A stretch of DNA of 7,484 bases, taken from Rhodospirillales bacterium. GTDB lineage: Bacteria; Pseudomonadota; Alphaproteobacteria; Rhodospirillales; Magnetospirillaceae. Shown here one piece after another: positions 1 through 6,166 of the stretch. The notes under the pieces were generated by a model that was not told the origin of the DNA, made no database searches, and saw only the letters and a program-made list of their open reading frames with translations. Where the stretch lies: NCBI GenBank assembly GCA_030040955.1, contig JASHSH010000305.1:1-7484 (forward strand). The letters run 5' to 3'. Within the stretch, counting starts at the first letter, position 1; the number at the start of each line of letters is the position of its first letter. The position numbers and the translations under genes are program-made.

Positions 1-120
1 GACTTCGCCATCGTCATGGAGCAGGGCAGGGTGCGGCTGCAAGACAGTGCCGCCGCGCTGCTCGCCAATCCGGAGATCGGCCATCTGATGCTCGGGGGCG
101 CGATGGGGGAGCGGAGTTGA
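1..120 (+). CDS. LivF-like ABC transporter ATP-binding protein, C-terminal fragment
   Basis: This is an open frame from the window edge to a TGA at 118-120, giving the last 39 residues of a protein that starts outside the window. The pattern of 'VMEQGRVRLQDSAAALLANP' followed by a final hydrophobic LMLGG stretch matches the C-terminus of LivF/LivG-type ATPases of branched-chain amino-acid (HAAT) importers. Those proteins end with 'lenGri...Gta.eLLadp.v...yLG'. The Walker and signature motifs lie upstream, off the window. It is convergent with the minus-strand operon and separated from it by about 436 nt, so it most likely belongs to a different transporter. LivF is the better guess than LivG because of the short tail after the conserved region, but the fragment is too short to prove it or to infer a substrate. 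Confidence 0.78.
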   Translation, partial: DFAIVMEQGRVRLQDSAAALLANPEIGHLMLGGAMGERS

Positions 121-151
121 CGCCGGGCCATCCGGTCGCCGCGCGTCCGAC

Positions 152-174
152 GGGGCGCAAAACGCCTCAGACTT
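152..174 (+). terminator. Weak candidate terminator of the LivF-like gene
   Basis: GGGGCG (152-157) can pair with CGCCTC (163-168), including one G-U pair, around a CAAAA loop. It begins 31 nt after the LivF-like stop codon and is followed by AGACTTT, so the T-run is only three bases. The position is right for a terminator, but the stem and tail are poor. Confidence 0.22.
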
Positions 175-466
175 TCGACGGAAATCCACCGAAGTCCGAC
201 AGGTGGCGGACATCTGGATAATTGACATCGCCGGATTGCGCGGAGCCTCGAAATCCGTTGCCCGCGCGGGCCCGCTGGTTCGCGTCCGGCCTGGGGCACC
301 AATGCGAATCAATTCGCCGACCAAGTGCAGTTCGCCGCGCCGGAAACGTGCGCACGATACGAGCCGTGATCTGGCAAGGAGCCGGCACGCCACTTATTCG
401 AATCGCGGCATCATTCAGAACGCGCGGTCCGCACGGGTCCGACGGCAATCGCTGATGGGGCGTCGG

Positions 467-499
467 TGCCGGCGGCCAAATCAGCCGGCAGTTTTCACT
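467..499 (+). terminator. Candidate hairpin terminator in the convergent gap
   Basis: A perfect 7-bp stem, TGCCGGC (467-473) with GCCGGCA (484-490), encloses a 10-nt loop and is followed by GTTTTCACTTT. On the plus strand it resembles a rho-independent terminator that could stop read-through from the LivF-like gene before it runs antisense into the SDR genes. On the minus strand no T-run follows the stem, so it is not an obvious terminator for the operon. The 10-nt loop and interrupted T-run lower confidence. Confidence 0.35.
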
Positions 500-556
500 T
501 TCATCGGCCCCTCGTCCGGCACCCGAATTCGCTGCTCGCTCGGCCCCGAACGAGCC

Positions 557-1336
557 TCAAATGACCCATCCGCCATCGACCGCGAGATCTTGGCCGGTGA
601 TCTGCCGCGACCGGTCGCTGGCGAGGAAGATCACCGCGTTGGCCACATCGTCGGCGGTCGAAACCCGGAGCAGCGCATACTCCTTGGCGTGCTCGAGGCG
701 GGCCTGCTCGATCGTGAGGCCCGTCCGCGTCGCCAGCTCGGCGCAGACCCTGTCGAAGCGCGGCCCCTCGACCATGCCGGGGCACACACAATTCACGTTG
801 ATATTGTGGCGCCCGACCTCCAGGGCGAGGCTTTTGGTGACACCGCGCAGGCCCCATTTCGAGGCGCTGTACGCTCCGCGCAGGGCGCGCCCCCGCAATC
901 CGAACGTGCCGCCCACATTGACGATCTTGCCGTAGCGCCGCGCGATCATCGAGGGAAGCACCGCGCGGCAGGTCAGGAAGGAACCCTTCAGGTTGAGTTC
1001 GATGATGTGGTCGAATTCGTCGGGCGCGGTGTCGGCGAGCGTCTTGCCGATGGGGCCGCTTCCGCCCGCGATATTGACCAGGATATCGATGCGCCCGAAC
1101 GCCGCGAGCGCCCGCGTCACCGCGCCATCGACCGCGCCGGGACTGGTCACATCGCAAGAGAACGTCTCGGCTCCCCGGCCCAGCGCGCGAATCTCGGCGG
1201 CTACCGGAGCGATGGCCTCGATGTCGCGGCCCGCCAGCGCGACGGAAGCTCCTTCGCGGGCCAGGGCCAGGCTGATCGCGCGGCCCATGCCCTTGGCCGG
1301 CCCGGTGACGAACGCGATCTTGTCGGTCAGTTCCAT
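557..1336 (-). CDS. SDR-family oxidoreductase lacking the usual catalytic Ser
   Basis: A 259-residue classical-length short-chain dehydrogenase/reductase, cytosolic and NAD(P)H-dependent. It shows the Rossmann motif TGPAKGMG (residues 11-18), GRD at the end of beta-2 (36-38; Arg37 may favour NADP), CDV (61-63, adenine-binding Asp62), NIAG (88-91) in place of NNAG, Asn115, Tyr156-SAS-Lys160 and PGMVEG (186-191). Thirteen residues before Tyr156, where classical SDRs carry Ser, the sequence reads NVGGTFG and the residue is Gly143, with Thr144 next. The ATG at 1334-1336 is preceded by AGAGGTGG at a good distance. It is the last gene of the operon, 67 nt after the preceding SDR. The substrate is unknown. 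3-oxoacyl-ACP reductase is a common default label for such proteins but is not supported here, because the gene lies in a transport/hydrolase operon. Confidence 0.9.
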   Translation of the reverse strand: MELTDKIAFVTGPAKGMGRAISLALAREGASVALAGRDIEAIAPVAAEIRALGRGAETFSCDVTSPGAVDGAVTRALAAFGRIDILVNIAGGSGPIGKTLADTAPDEFDHIIELNLKGSFLTCRAVLPSMIARRYGKIVNVGGTFGLRGRALRGAYSASKWGLRGVTKSLALEVGRHNINVNCVCPGMVEGPRFDRVCAELATRTGLTIEQARLEHAKEYALLRVSTADDVANAVIFLASDRSRQITGQDLAVDGGWVI

Positions 1337-1343
1337 GGGTGGA

Positions 1344-1352
1344 CCACCTCTC
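1344..1352 (-). promoter_or_regulatory. Ribosome binding site of the terminal SDR gene
   Basis: On the minus strand GAGAGGTGG lies 7 nt before the ATG at 1336. It gives the last SDR its own good initiation site despite its 67-nt separation from the upstream gene, and it supports the chosen start. Confidence 0.6.
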
Positions 1353-1403
1353 GGGCGAGAATGACCGCGCTCGTCGCGTCGGGATTGGCGGACAAATCGG
1401 ACG

Positions 1404-2180
1404 CTATCGCCCGAGCCGGAAGTCGAGCCCTTCGGGCAGCGTCTGGCCGCCGTCGACGACGATCGTCGTGCCGGTGATGAATTCCGACGCCGGACTCGCC
1501 AGGAACGCCACGGCGTGGGCGACGTCTCGCGGCGTGCCGAGACGTCCGACCGGAATGCTCGCCTCCATGGTCCTGATGAAATGCTCGCTGCGGCCCGCCG
1601 ATAGACCCTCGGTCATGATGTTGCCCGGCTCCACCCCGTTCACGGTGATGCCGTAGCCCGCGAACTCGAGCGCCGCCGCGCGAATGAATCCGTTGATGCC
1701 GGCCTTGCTGGCCGAATAGTGGCCGTGACCGGGACTGCTGACCCGGGGCCCGGTGATCGACGAGGTGAACACCATGCGGCCATATTTCCGTTCGCGCATC
1801 GGCTTCAGCGCCGCCCGCGCGGCGAGGAAGCATCCGCGCAGATTGACCGCGAGCACGTGGTCCCAGTCGGCGGCGTCGGTGTCCTCGATCAGCTGCCAGG
1901 GATAGATGCCGGCGTTCTGGACCAGGATGTCGAGGCGGCCGAACGAGTCCAGCGCCGCCCCGATCAGCCGGTCGGCCTCGCCCGGACGCTCGATCGCAAC
2001 CTCGACGAAGCGGACGGAGCCCGGCCGGCCGAGGCGCGAAGCAATGGCCCCGCCCGCGGCCGGGTCGATATCGCCGATGACCAGCTTGCAGCCTTCGGCG
2101 GCGAGCCGCTCGGCGATTCCGACGCCAATTCCCTTGGCCGCGCCGATCACGATCGCAACCCGTCCCTCCAAATCGCCCAC
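1404..2180 (-). CDS. SDR-family oxidoreductase (probably NAD-preferring)
   Basis: A 258-residue classical SDR. It has the Rossmann motif GAAKGIG (residues 13-19), GDID at the end of beta-2 (36-39; acidic residues here usually indicate NAD preference), QNAG (88-91), Asn113, TSSITGP (139-145), Tyr155-SAS-Lys159 and PGNIMTEG (185-192). The segment between the Ser pair and Tyr is one residue longer than in the commonest spacing, a variant known in SDRs carrying an SSITGPR-type motif, so the Asn-Ser-Tyr-Lys tetrad looks intact. The usual Asp after beta-3 is replaced (FVEVAI). Translation most likely starts at GTG 2180, with AAGGGA six nt upstream. An ATG seven bases further upstream is out of frame. 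It follows the second permease gene by 25 nt. It may act on the alcohol or ketone form of the imported compound or its hydrolysis product, which is inference. Confidence 0.9.
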   Translation of the reverse strand: MGDLEGRVAIVIGAAKGIGVGIAERLAAEGCKLVIGDIDPAAGGAIASRLGRPGSVRFVEVAIERPGEADRLIGAALDSFGRLDILVQNAGIYPWQLIEDTDAADWDHVLAVNLRGCFLAARAALKPMRERKYGRMVFTSSITGPRVSSPGHGHYSASKAGINGFIRAAALEFAGYGITVNGVEPGNIMTEGLSAGRSEHFIRTMEASIPVGRLGTPRDVAHAVAFLASPASEFITGTTIVVDGGQTLPEGLDFRLGR

Positions 2181-2186
2181 GCCCCA

Positions 2187-2192
2187 TCCCTT
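2187..2192 (-). promoter_or_regulatory. Ribosome binding site fixing a GTG start of the first SDR
   Basis: On the minus strand AAGGGA ends 6 nt before the GTG at 2180. The gap to the upstream permease stop (2206) is only 25 nt, so no promoter is expected here. Confidence 0.55.
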
Positions 2193-2205
2193 CCCGCTTA
2201 AGCCC

Positions 2206-3018
2206 TTATCCGCGCCAGTCGGAGAGCCAGCGCTCCACCTGGCTGGACAGGGAATACATAATCATCGCCATCGCCATGCTGACCAGTACCGCCGCCCATA
2301 GCAGATTGGCCCGGCTGTGCGCGGCGGCGTTCAGGATATAGGTGCCGAGCCCGGGTGCGCCGCTCAGCCACTCGGCCAGCATCGCCGCGAGTACCGCGCT
2401 GGTCGCGGCCGAGCGCAGTCCGGTGAAAATGAAGGGCAGGGCGAAGGGCAGCCGTACCTTGCGGAAGATCTGCAACCGCGACGAGCCCAGCACATGCATC
2501 AGTTCGAGCGCGCTGCGGTGCGAGGCGCGGAAGCCCCGCATCGCGTTCACCATGGTCGGGAAGAAGGAGACGATGACCACCACGGCGATGGAGGTTCCGA
2601 TGCCGCGACCGAACATCAGGATCAGAAGCGGCGCGATCGCGAGGACGGGCGCGGTGCGGATCGCGATCACGAGCGGAAGCACCGCGCGCGTCGCGACGTC
2701 CGAGGTCACGAAAAGGGCGGCCAGCAGGATCGCGATGGTGAAGGCGACGACCAGGCCGGCGATCGCGTTGCGCAGCGTGAAGGCGGCGGCGCCGGCAATG
2801 CCGTGCCATTCGGTCGCCACGGTGCGCAGCGTGGCGATCGGGCTCGGCATGACATAGGGCGGAACCGCGAAGGCTTGCACCACCAGGTGCCAGACGAGAA
2901 AGAACAGCAGGGCGAGGGCGACCATCGGCGCCGCGGACCGAGCGAACCGCGCGACATCGAACCCGCCCGCGCGCCGCGCGGCGGGAACCCGAGAAGCCAG
3001 GGACGCGCCGTCCGCCAT
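2206..3018 (-). CDS. ABC transporter permease, SsuC/TauC/ThiX type (second permease)
   Basis: A 270-residue inner-membrane permease of the BPD_transp_1 fold. A cytosolic N-terminus of about 30 residues precedes hydrophobic segments near residues 32-52, 80-104, 112-135, 141-157, 194-215 and 238-257. The coupling (EAA) loop reads ELMHVLGSSRLQIFRKVRLP (172-191), where the ATPase docks. PPYVMPSP (53-60) after the first helix is typical of the nitrate/sulfonate/taurine permeases. The open frame extends far upstream, but that part overlaps the preceding permease gene in another frame and is Arg-rich non-protein-like sequence. ATG 3018 is chosen because it overlaps the upstream TGA as TGATG, implying translational coupling; a GTG one codon earlier is possible. 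It probably forms a heterodimer with the preceding permease. Confidence 0.92.
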   Translation of the reverse strand: MADGASLASRVPAARRAGGFDVARFARSAAPMVALALLFFLVWHLVVQAFAVPPYVMPSPIATLRTVATEWHGIAGAAAFTLRNAIAGLVVAFTIAILLAALFVTSDVATRAVLPLVIAIRTAPVLAIAPLLILMFGRGIGTSIAVVVIVSFFPTMVNAMRGFRASHRSALELMHVLGSSRLQIFRKVRLPFALPFIFTGLRSAATSAVLAAMLAEWLSGAPGLGTYILNAAAHSRANLLWAAVLVSMAMAMIMYSLSSQVERWLSDWRG

Positions 3019-3839
3019 CACCCGTCCGAATGCAGGCGCTCGCCGGAACCCGCGCCGACCACCAGGCGCTCGATCCCGGCCACCAACCCGTAAGCGAGAG
3101 CGGCCAGCGCGCACACCGCCAGGATGGTCAGCCAGGCGAGCGGAACATTGAAGGAGAACAGAGCGTAGACCATCATGATGCCCAGGCCGCGGTCCGCGCT
3201 CACCCATTCGGCGATCAGGGAGCCGAGAATGGCGAGCGGCGCCGCGATCTTGAAGGCGGCGAACAGGTAAGGCAGCGCCGAGGGCAGCGCGAGCTTGACC
3301 ATCGCCTGGCCGCGGCTCGCGGACAGCACGTGGAACAGCTCGGAGGCGTTCTGCTCCACCGCCCGGAATCCGCGGATCGATCCCACGATGAGCGGAAACA
3401 GCGACGCGATGGTCGCGATGGCGATGCGCGAAGAGAGCCCGTTGCCCACCCACACCATCAGGATCGGCGTCAGCGCGATCAACGGGATCGAATCGATCGC
3501 CACGCCGATGCGGAAAATCGGCGGCTCGGCTCCGCGCACGCTGGTCGCGATCGCGGCCAACGCGAGCGCGATGGAAATGGCGAGCGCGTAACCGAGCACC
3601 GCTCCCAGCACGGTCGGACCCATGTGATAGAGAAGGTCCCCGTAGCTTTGCAGGAACGCCTCCGCGACCTGGCTCGGCGCGGGCACGGTGATCGGCAGGT
3701 GCCCGGAATCCTTCAACCACTCAAGCAGGGCGACGATGGCCGCGAACAGAAGAAGCGGGATGCCAAAGGACTGGGCCATGCCGGGCAGCCGGATCCCGGC
3801 ACGCGCGGCTTCCGCGGCACGGGACGCGGCCGCGCTCAC
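3018..3839 (-). CDS. ABC transporter permease, SsuC/TauC/ThiX type (first permease)
   Basis: A 273-residue inner-membrane permease. It has a cytosolic Ala/Arg-rich N-terminus, hydrophobic segments near residues 23-42, 74-100, 112-131, 137-155, 187-210 and 232-255, and the motif ITVPAPSQV (50-58) after helix 1. The EAA loop runs ELFHVLSASRGQAMVKLALP (167-186). It clearly belongs to the same family as the following permease but is only distantly similar to it, so the pair is not a recent duplication. It starts with GTG at 3839, overlapping the stop of the ATPase gene in a GTGA junction, and its TGA overlaps the next ATG. SsuABC and TauABC normally encode one permease that homodimerises, so two tandem permeases imply an asymmetric translocation pore. 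The substrate cannot be read from the sequence. Confidence 0.92.
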   Translation of the reverse strand: MSAAASRAAEAARAGIRLPGMAQSFGIPLLLFAAIVALLEWLKDSGHLPITVPAPSQVAEAFLQSYGDLLYHMGPTVLGAVLGYALAISIALALAAIATSVRGAEPPIFRIGVAIDSIPLIALTPILMVWVGNGLSSRIAIATIASLFPLIVGSIRGFRAVEQNASELFHVLSASRGQAMVKLALPSALPYLFAAFKIAAPLAILGSLIAEWVSADRGLGIMMVYALFSFNVPLAWLTILAVCALAALAYGLVAGIERLVVGAGSGERLHSDG

Positions 3840-4645
3840 GTCGGCGCCTGCCCGGCGGCGATTTCGGCCTCCTCCTCGGCCGCGCCGTCCTCGCCAAACA
3901 GCGCGTCGCGCAATGCGTTCTGCGCTTGGGCGAAGGAATTGGTGCGCATCAGCGCCAGCGTCCGCGGGCGGGCGAGCCCGACCCCGATCTCGGCCACGAT
4001 GCGTCCGGGATGGGCGGCCAGCACATGGACTCGGTCGGCGAGGAAGGCCGCCTCGCTGATATTGTGGGTGACCAGGACCGCCGTGGTGCCGGTCTCCTGC
4101 CAGATGCGCAGCAGCTCGAGATTCATGCGCTGGCGGGTAATCTCGTCGAGCGCCCCGAACGGCTCGTCGAGCAGCAGCACCTTGGGGCGCAGGGCGAGCG
4201 CCCGCGCGATCGAGACACGCTGCTGCATGCCGCCGGAGAGCTGCGAGGGCCGGGCGTGCGCGAAGTCGGCCAGCCCGACCAGCTCGATCAGCTGCATCGG
4301 ATCGGCCGGGTTGGCGACCGAGCGGCCCGCGATCTCGATCGGCAGCCGGACATTGTCGAGCACGCTGCGCCAGGGCAGCAGGCTCGCGTCCTGGAACACG
4401 AAGCCGATCTCGTGGCGCTTGCGCGCCTCGGCGGGCGGATGGCCGCCGATCGAGATACTGCCCGCATCGGGACGGAGTATGTCGGCGATCAGGCGCAGCA
4501 GCGTCGACTTGCCGCAGCCCGAGGGCCCGATCAAGGCGTAGAACCCCCCCTTCGGCAGGGTGAGCGAGACCTCGGCCAGCGCGTGCACCGCCTTGTGGGC
4601 GATAGCGAAGGACTTGCTCACGCCGGCGAGGGCGATCTCGCTCAC
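3836..4645 (-). CDS. ABC transporter ATP-binding protein, SsuB/TauB/ThiZ type
   Basis: A 269-residue ATPase that energises the importer on the cytosolic membrane face. It contains Walker A GPSGCGKST (residues 40-48), the Q-loop Gln85 in FVFQDASLLPW, the signature LSGGMQQR (136-143), Walker B VLLLDEPFGALD (156-167) and the H-loop His194 in LVTHNISEA. The FQDASLLPW and D-loop region match the nitrate/sulfonate/taurine/FAMP group. The C-terminus carries a short acidic, Ala/Glu-rich tail (about 251-269) of no recognised function. The GTG start at 4645 overlaps the stop of the amidohydrolase in a GTGA junction and is preceded by a purine-rich AAGGGGGAAG. The open frame continues far upstream, but that part is antiframe to the hydrolase gene and is not real. 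Confidence 0.95.
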   Translation of the reverse strand: MSEIALAGVSKSFAIAHKAVHALAEVSLTLPKGGFYALIGPSGCGKSTLLRLIADILRPDAGSISIGGHPPAEARKRHEIGFVFQDASLLPWRSVLDNVRLPIEIAGRSVANPADPMQLIELVGLADFAHARPSQLSGGMQQRVSIARALALRPKVLLLDEPFGALDEITRQRMNLELLRIWQETGTTAVLVTHNISEAAFLADRVHVLAAHPGRIVAEIGVGLARPRTLALMRTNSFAQAQNALRDALFGEDGAAEEEAEIAAGQAPT

Positions 4646-6117
4646 GGCGTCTTCCCCCTTCCCTTGGCCGGCGCGGGCGGCATCTCCGCGTGGCAGCCGC
4701 ATTCGTAGAAGCGGCGGATGGCGGACTGAATCGCGGCGGTGTCTTCGAGGCGCGGCGGAGAATCGCGCCAACGCGCGCGCGCCTCCTCGAGCAGGGCGGA
4801 TTCGAGCGCGGGCCGGTCGACGCCGACCGCGCGACCCTCCAGGACCACGGCCCGCCCGGCCACGATCAGCTTGCGCAGATGGCCTTTCGCCATGCGCGTC
4901 AGCATGAGATCGAGCGGAGAAATGGCGCCGTCCATCGAGTCTTCGGCCATGGCCTGGAAGTCGAGCAGCATGATGTCCGCCGGCGCGCCGGAGACCAGTT
5001 CCCCGCCCCCGTCGGCGACCACCGTGCGGCGTCCGTCCACGCAGGCGGCGCGGAACAAAAGGGCCGGGTCCAGCGTCTCGATGCCGCCGAAGCCGCGATG
5101 CAGCGCGAACATCAGGCGCAGCTCGCGCAGCATGTCCTCGTCGTCGTCGAACGCCATCCCGTCGAGACCGATGCCGAAGCGAATTCCGGCCCCGACGAAT
5201 CGCGCGACCGGCGCGTGCCCCGAGCGCAGCCTCAGATTCGACGAGGCATTGACCGAAGCCACCACGCCGCGCTCGGCCAGCAGCGCGCACTCGTCGTCGC
5301 GCAGCCACACGCCGTGCGCGATGGTAAGGCGGGGCGACAGCAGGCCGATCTCGTCGAGGCGGCGGACCAGCCCGCCGGGATAGGCGGCATCCGCCCATCG
5401 CCGCTGCCGCTCCGTCTCGAACAGATGCATGTGCACGCGCCGGCCGGTCTCGGCCGAGGCGCGCGCGACCTCCGCCAGCGTCTCGTCCCGGACCCACTGC
5501 GGGCCGACCGGACAATATTGCACCGCGAACAGCTCGTGCTCGAACTCGGCGATCGCGTCGACCGCGGCAAGCGCCTCGCGCGCCGGCCGGAAGCGCGCGT
5601 CGGCCGAGCCGACCAGACCGGTCCGGTCCGGCGGCAGGAATTCCCGCAATCGGGCGAGGTCGCCGTAGACGAACGGGTTGCGGTCCATCAGCGGCACGGC
5701 GAAGGCGACCCGGATGCCGACGTCGCGCGCCGCCTTCGCCACCGCGCGGGCCTCGTCCACCAGATGGGCCGGGTCCTGCGTGTTGTGGCAATGGTTGGTC
5801 GCGCATACGCCGCTCTCGGCCATGCGGGCGAAGGCGACGGCGGCGCGAAGATATGGATCGACCCTGGGCTCGAGCGCCAGCGCGGCGATCCAGGTCTCCA
5901 ACGTGTCGTCGCGCGCGCCGAACGATACCGTGCGCAGGCCGCGGCCGTGATCGTGGGCGTTGGCGAGCGCGGGCAGGGCGGCCAGGCCCGCCGCGGGATC
6001 GTCCTTGCCCGCGACGACGGGTGCGAGCGCCGTGATCCGCCCGTCCGCGAACGCGATCTCGGTCGCGCCGAGCGCGGCCGCCGCGCCCGGCCGGGCAAAA
6101 CACATCCCCGCGCGCAC
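4642..6117 (-). CDS. Amidohydrolase of the cytosine deaminase / chlorohydrolase (AtzA-TrzN-SAH deaminase) group
   Basis: A 491-residue cytosolic metal-dependent hydrolase (TIM-barrel amidohydrolase superfamily). It probably deaminates or hydrolyses an N-heterocycle or amide; the exact substrate is unknown. The metal-site set is intact: His55-x-His57 in NAHDHGRG, His231 and Glu234 in HMHLFET, His268 in IAHGVWL, and Asp319 in IGLDGMAFDDDEDML. This is the pattern of mononuclear subtype members such as SAH/MTA deaminases and triazine hydrolases. Residues 375-435 return to the small beta domain (GAPADIMLLD, VAGRAVVLEGRAVG). Additional features are CATNHCHN (105-112), PVGPQW (203-208) and a C-terminal FYECGCH (470-476). 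GTG 6117 and ATG 6105 are both possible starts and neither has a strong ribosome site. It sits between the binding-protein and ATPase genes, overlapping the latter by 4 nt, so it likely acts on the imported solute. Confidence 0.9.
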   Translation of the reverse strand: MRAGMCFARPGAAAALGATEIAFADGRITALAPVVAGKDDPAAGLAALPALANAHDHGRGLRTVSFGARDDTLETWIAALALEPRVDPYLRAAVAFARMAESGVCATNHCHNTQDPAHLVDEARAVAKAARDVGIRVAFAVPLMDRNPFVYGDLARLREFLPPDRTGLVGSADARFRPAREALAAVDAIAEFEHELFAVQYCPVGPQWVRDETLAEVARASAETGRRVHMHLFETERQRRWADAAYPGGLVRRLDEIGLLSPRLTIAHGVWLRDDECALLAERGVVASVNASSNLRLRSGHAPVARFVGAGIRFGIGLDGMAFDDDEDMLRELRLMFALHRGFGGIETLDPALLFRAACVDGRRTVVADGGGELVSGAPADIMLLDFQAMAEDSMDGAISPLDLMLTRMAKGHLRKLIVAGRAVVLEGRAVGVDRPALESALLEEARARWRDSPPRLEDTAAIQSAIRRFYECGCHAEMPPAPAKGRGKTP

Positions 6118-6166
6118 CGCCCCCGAAGGCGCGGCGCGCCGCTCTACCGGACCAACGCTCTGACGC
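6118..6166 (-). other. Intercistronic gap with GC-rich palindrome
   Basis: This 49-nt gap between the binding-protein stop and the hydrolase GTG is the largest gap among the five transporter/hydrolase genes. It contains the 12-bp perfect palindrome GCGGCGCGCCGC (6131-6142) and, next to the hydrolase start, a short CGCC/GGCG inverted repeat. Such structures after a binding-protein gene often protect its mRNA or attenuate the downstream genes, but that role is inferred here. Confidence 0.3.

Larger units (their letters stand above)
121..556. other. Convergent intergenic region with no credible gene
   Basis: About 436 nt lie between the stop of the LivF-like gene (+) and the stop of the last operon gene (-). 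Short open frames exist on both strands, but they are Arg/Pro/Ser-rich, show no family motif and lack a Shine-Dalgarno site. Visible structure consists of two weak hairpins (152-168 and 467-490), a perfect palindrome GCGAAT-CA-ATTCGC at 304-317, an 8-bp palindrome ATTCGAAT at 396-403, and a 28-nt stretch at 274-301 that resembles a tRNA T-arm, acceptor strand and CCA. No integrase, insertion-sequence end or direct repeat was recognised. Confidence 0.7.

Noticed and set aside
167..448. Small open frames on both strands in the convergent gap
   Set aside because: No ribosome site, no motif, and composition rich in Arg/Pro/Ser without coding-like codon periodicity.
538..555. GCTCG/CGAGC hairpin just after the operon stop as a minus-strand terminator
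   Set aside because: Only 5 bp with an 8-nt loop and no T-run follows on the minus strand. The operon terminator is therefore unresolved.
203..1477. Long plus-strand open frame opposite the terminal SDR
   Set aside because: It is an antisense shadow of a well-supported SDR in GC-rich DNA. Its translation is Arg/Gly/Asp-rich with no recognisable domain and no ribosome site.
3019..3720. Upstream extension of the second permease frame
   Set aside because: It overlaps permease 1 in another frame and is not hydrophobic. The coupled TGATG start gives the normal family length.
3030..4541. Long plus-strand open frame opposite permease 1 and the ATPase
   Set aside because: It covers two strongly supported minus-strand genes. 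The product is His/Gln/Arg-rich and low in hydrophobic residues, typical of antisense translation.
4646..6103. Upstream extension of the ATPase frame, which could look like a fusion protein
   Set aside because: The added part is an alternative reading of the hydrolase gene, Arg-rich and without motifs. The real ATPase begins at GTG 4645, just before its Walker A domain.
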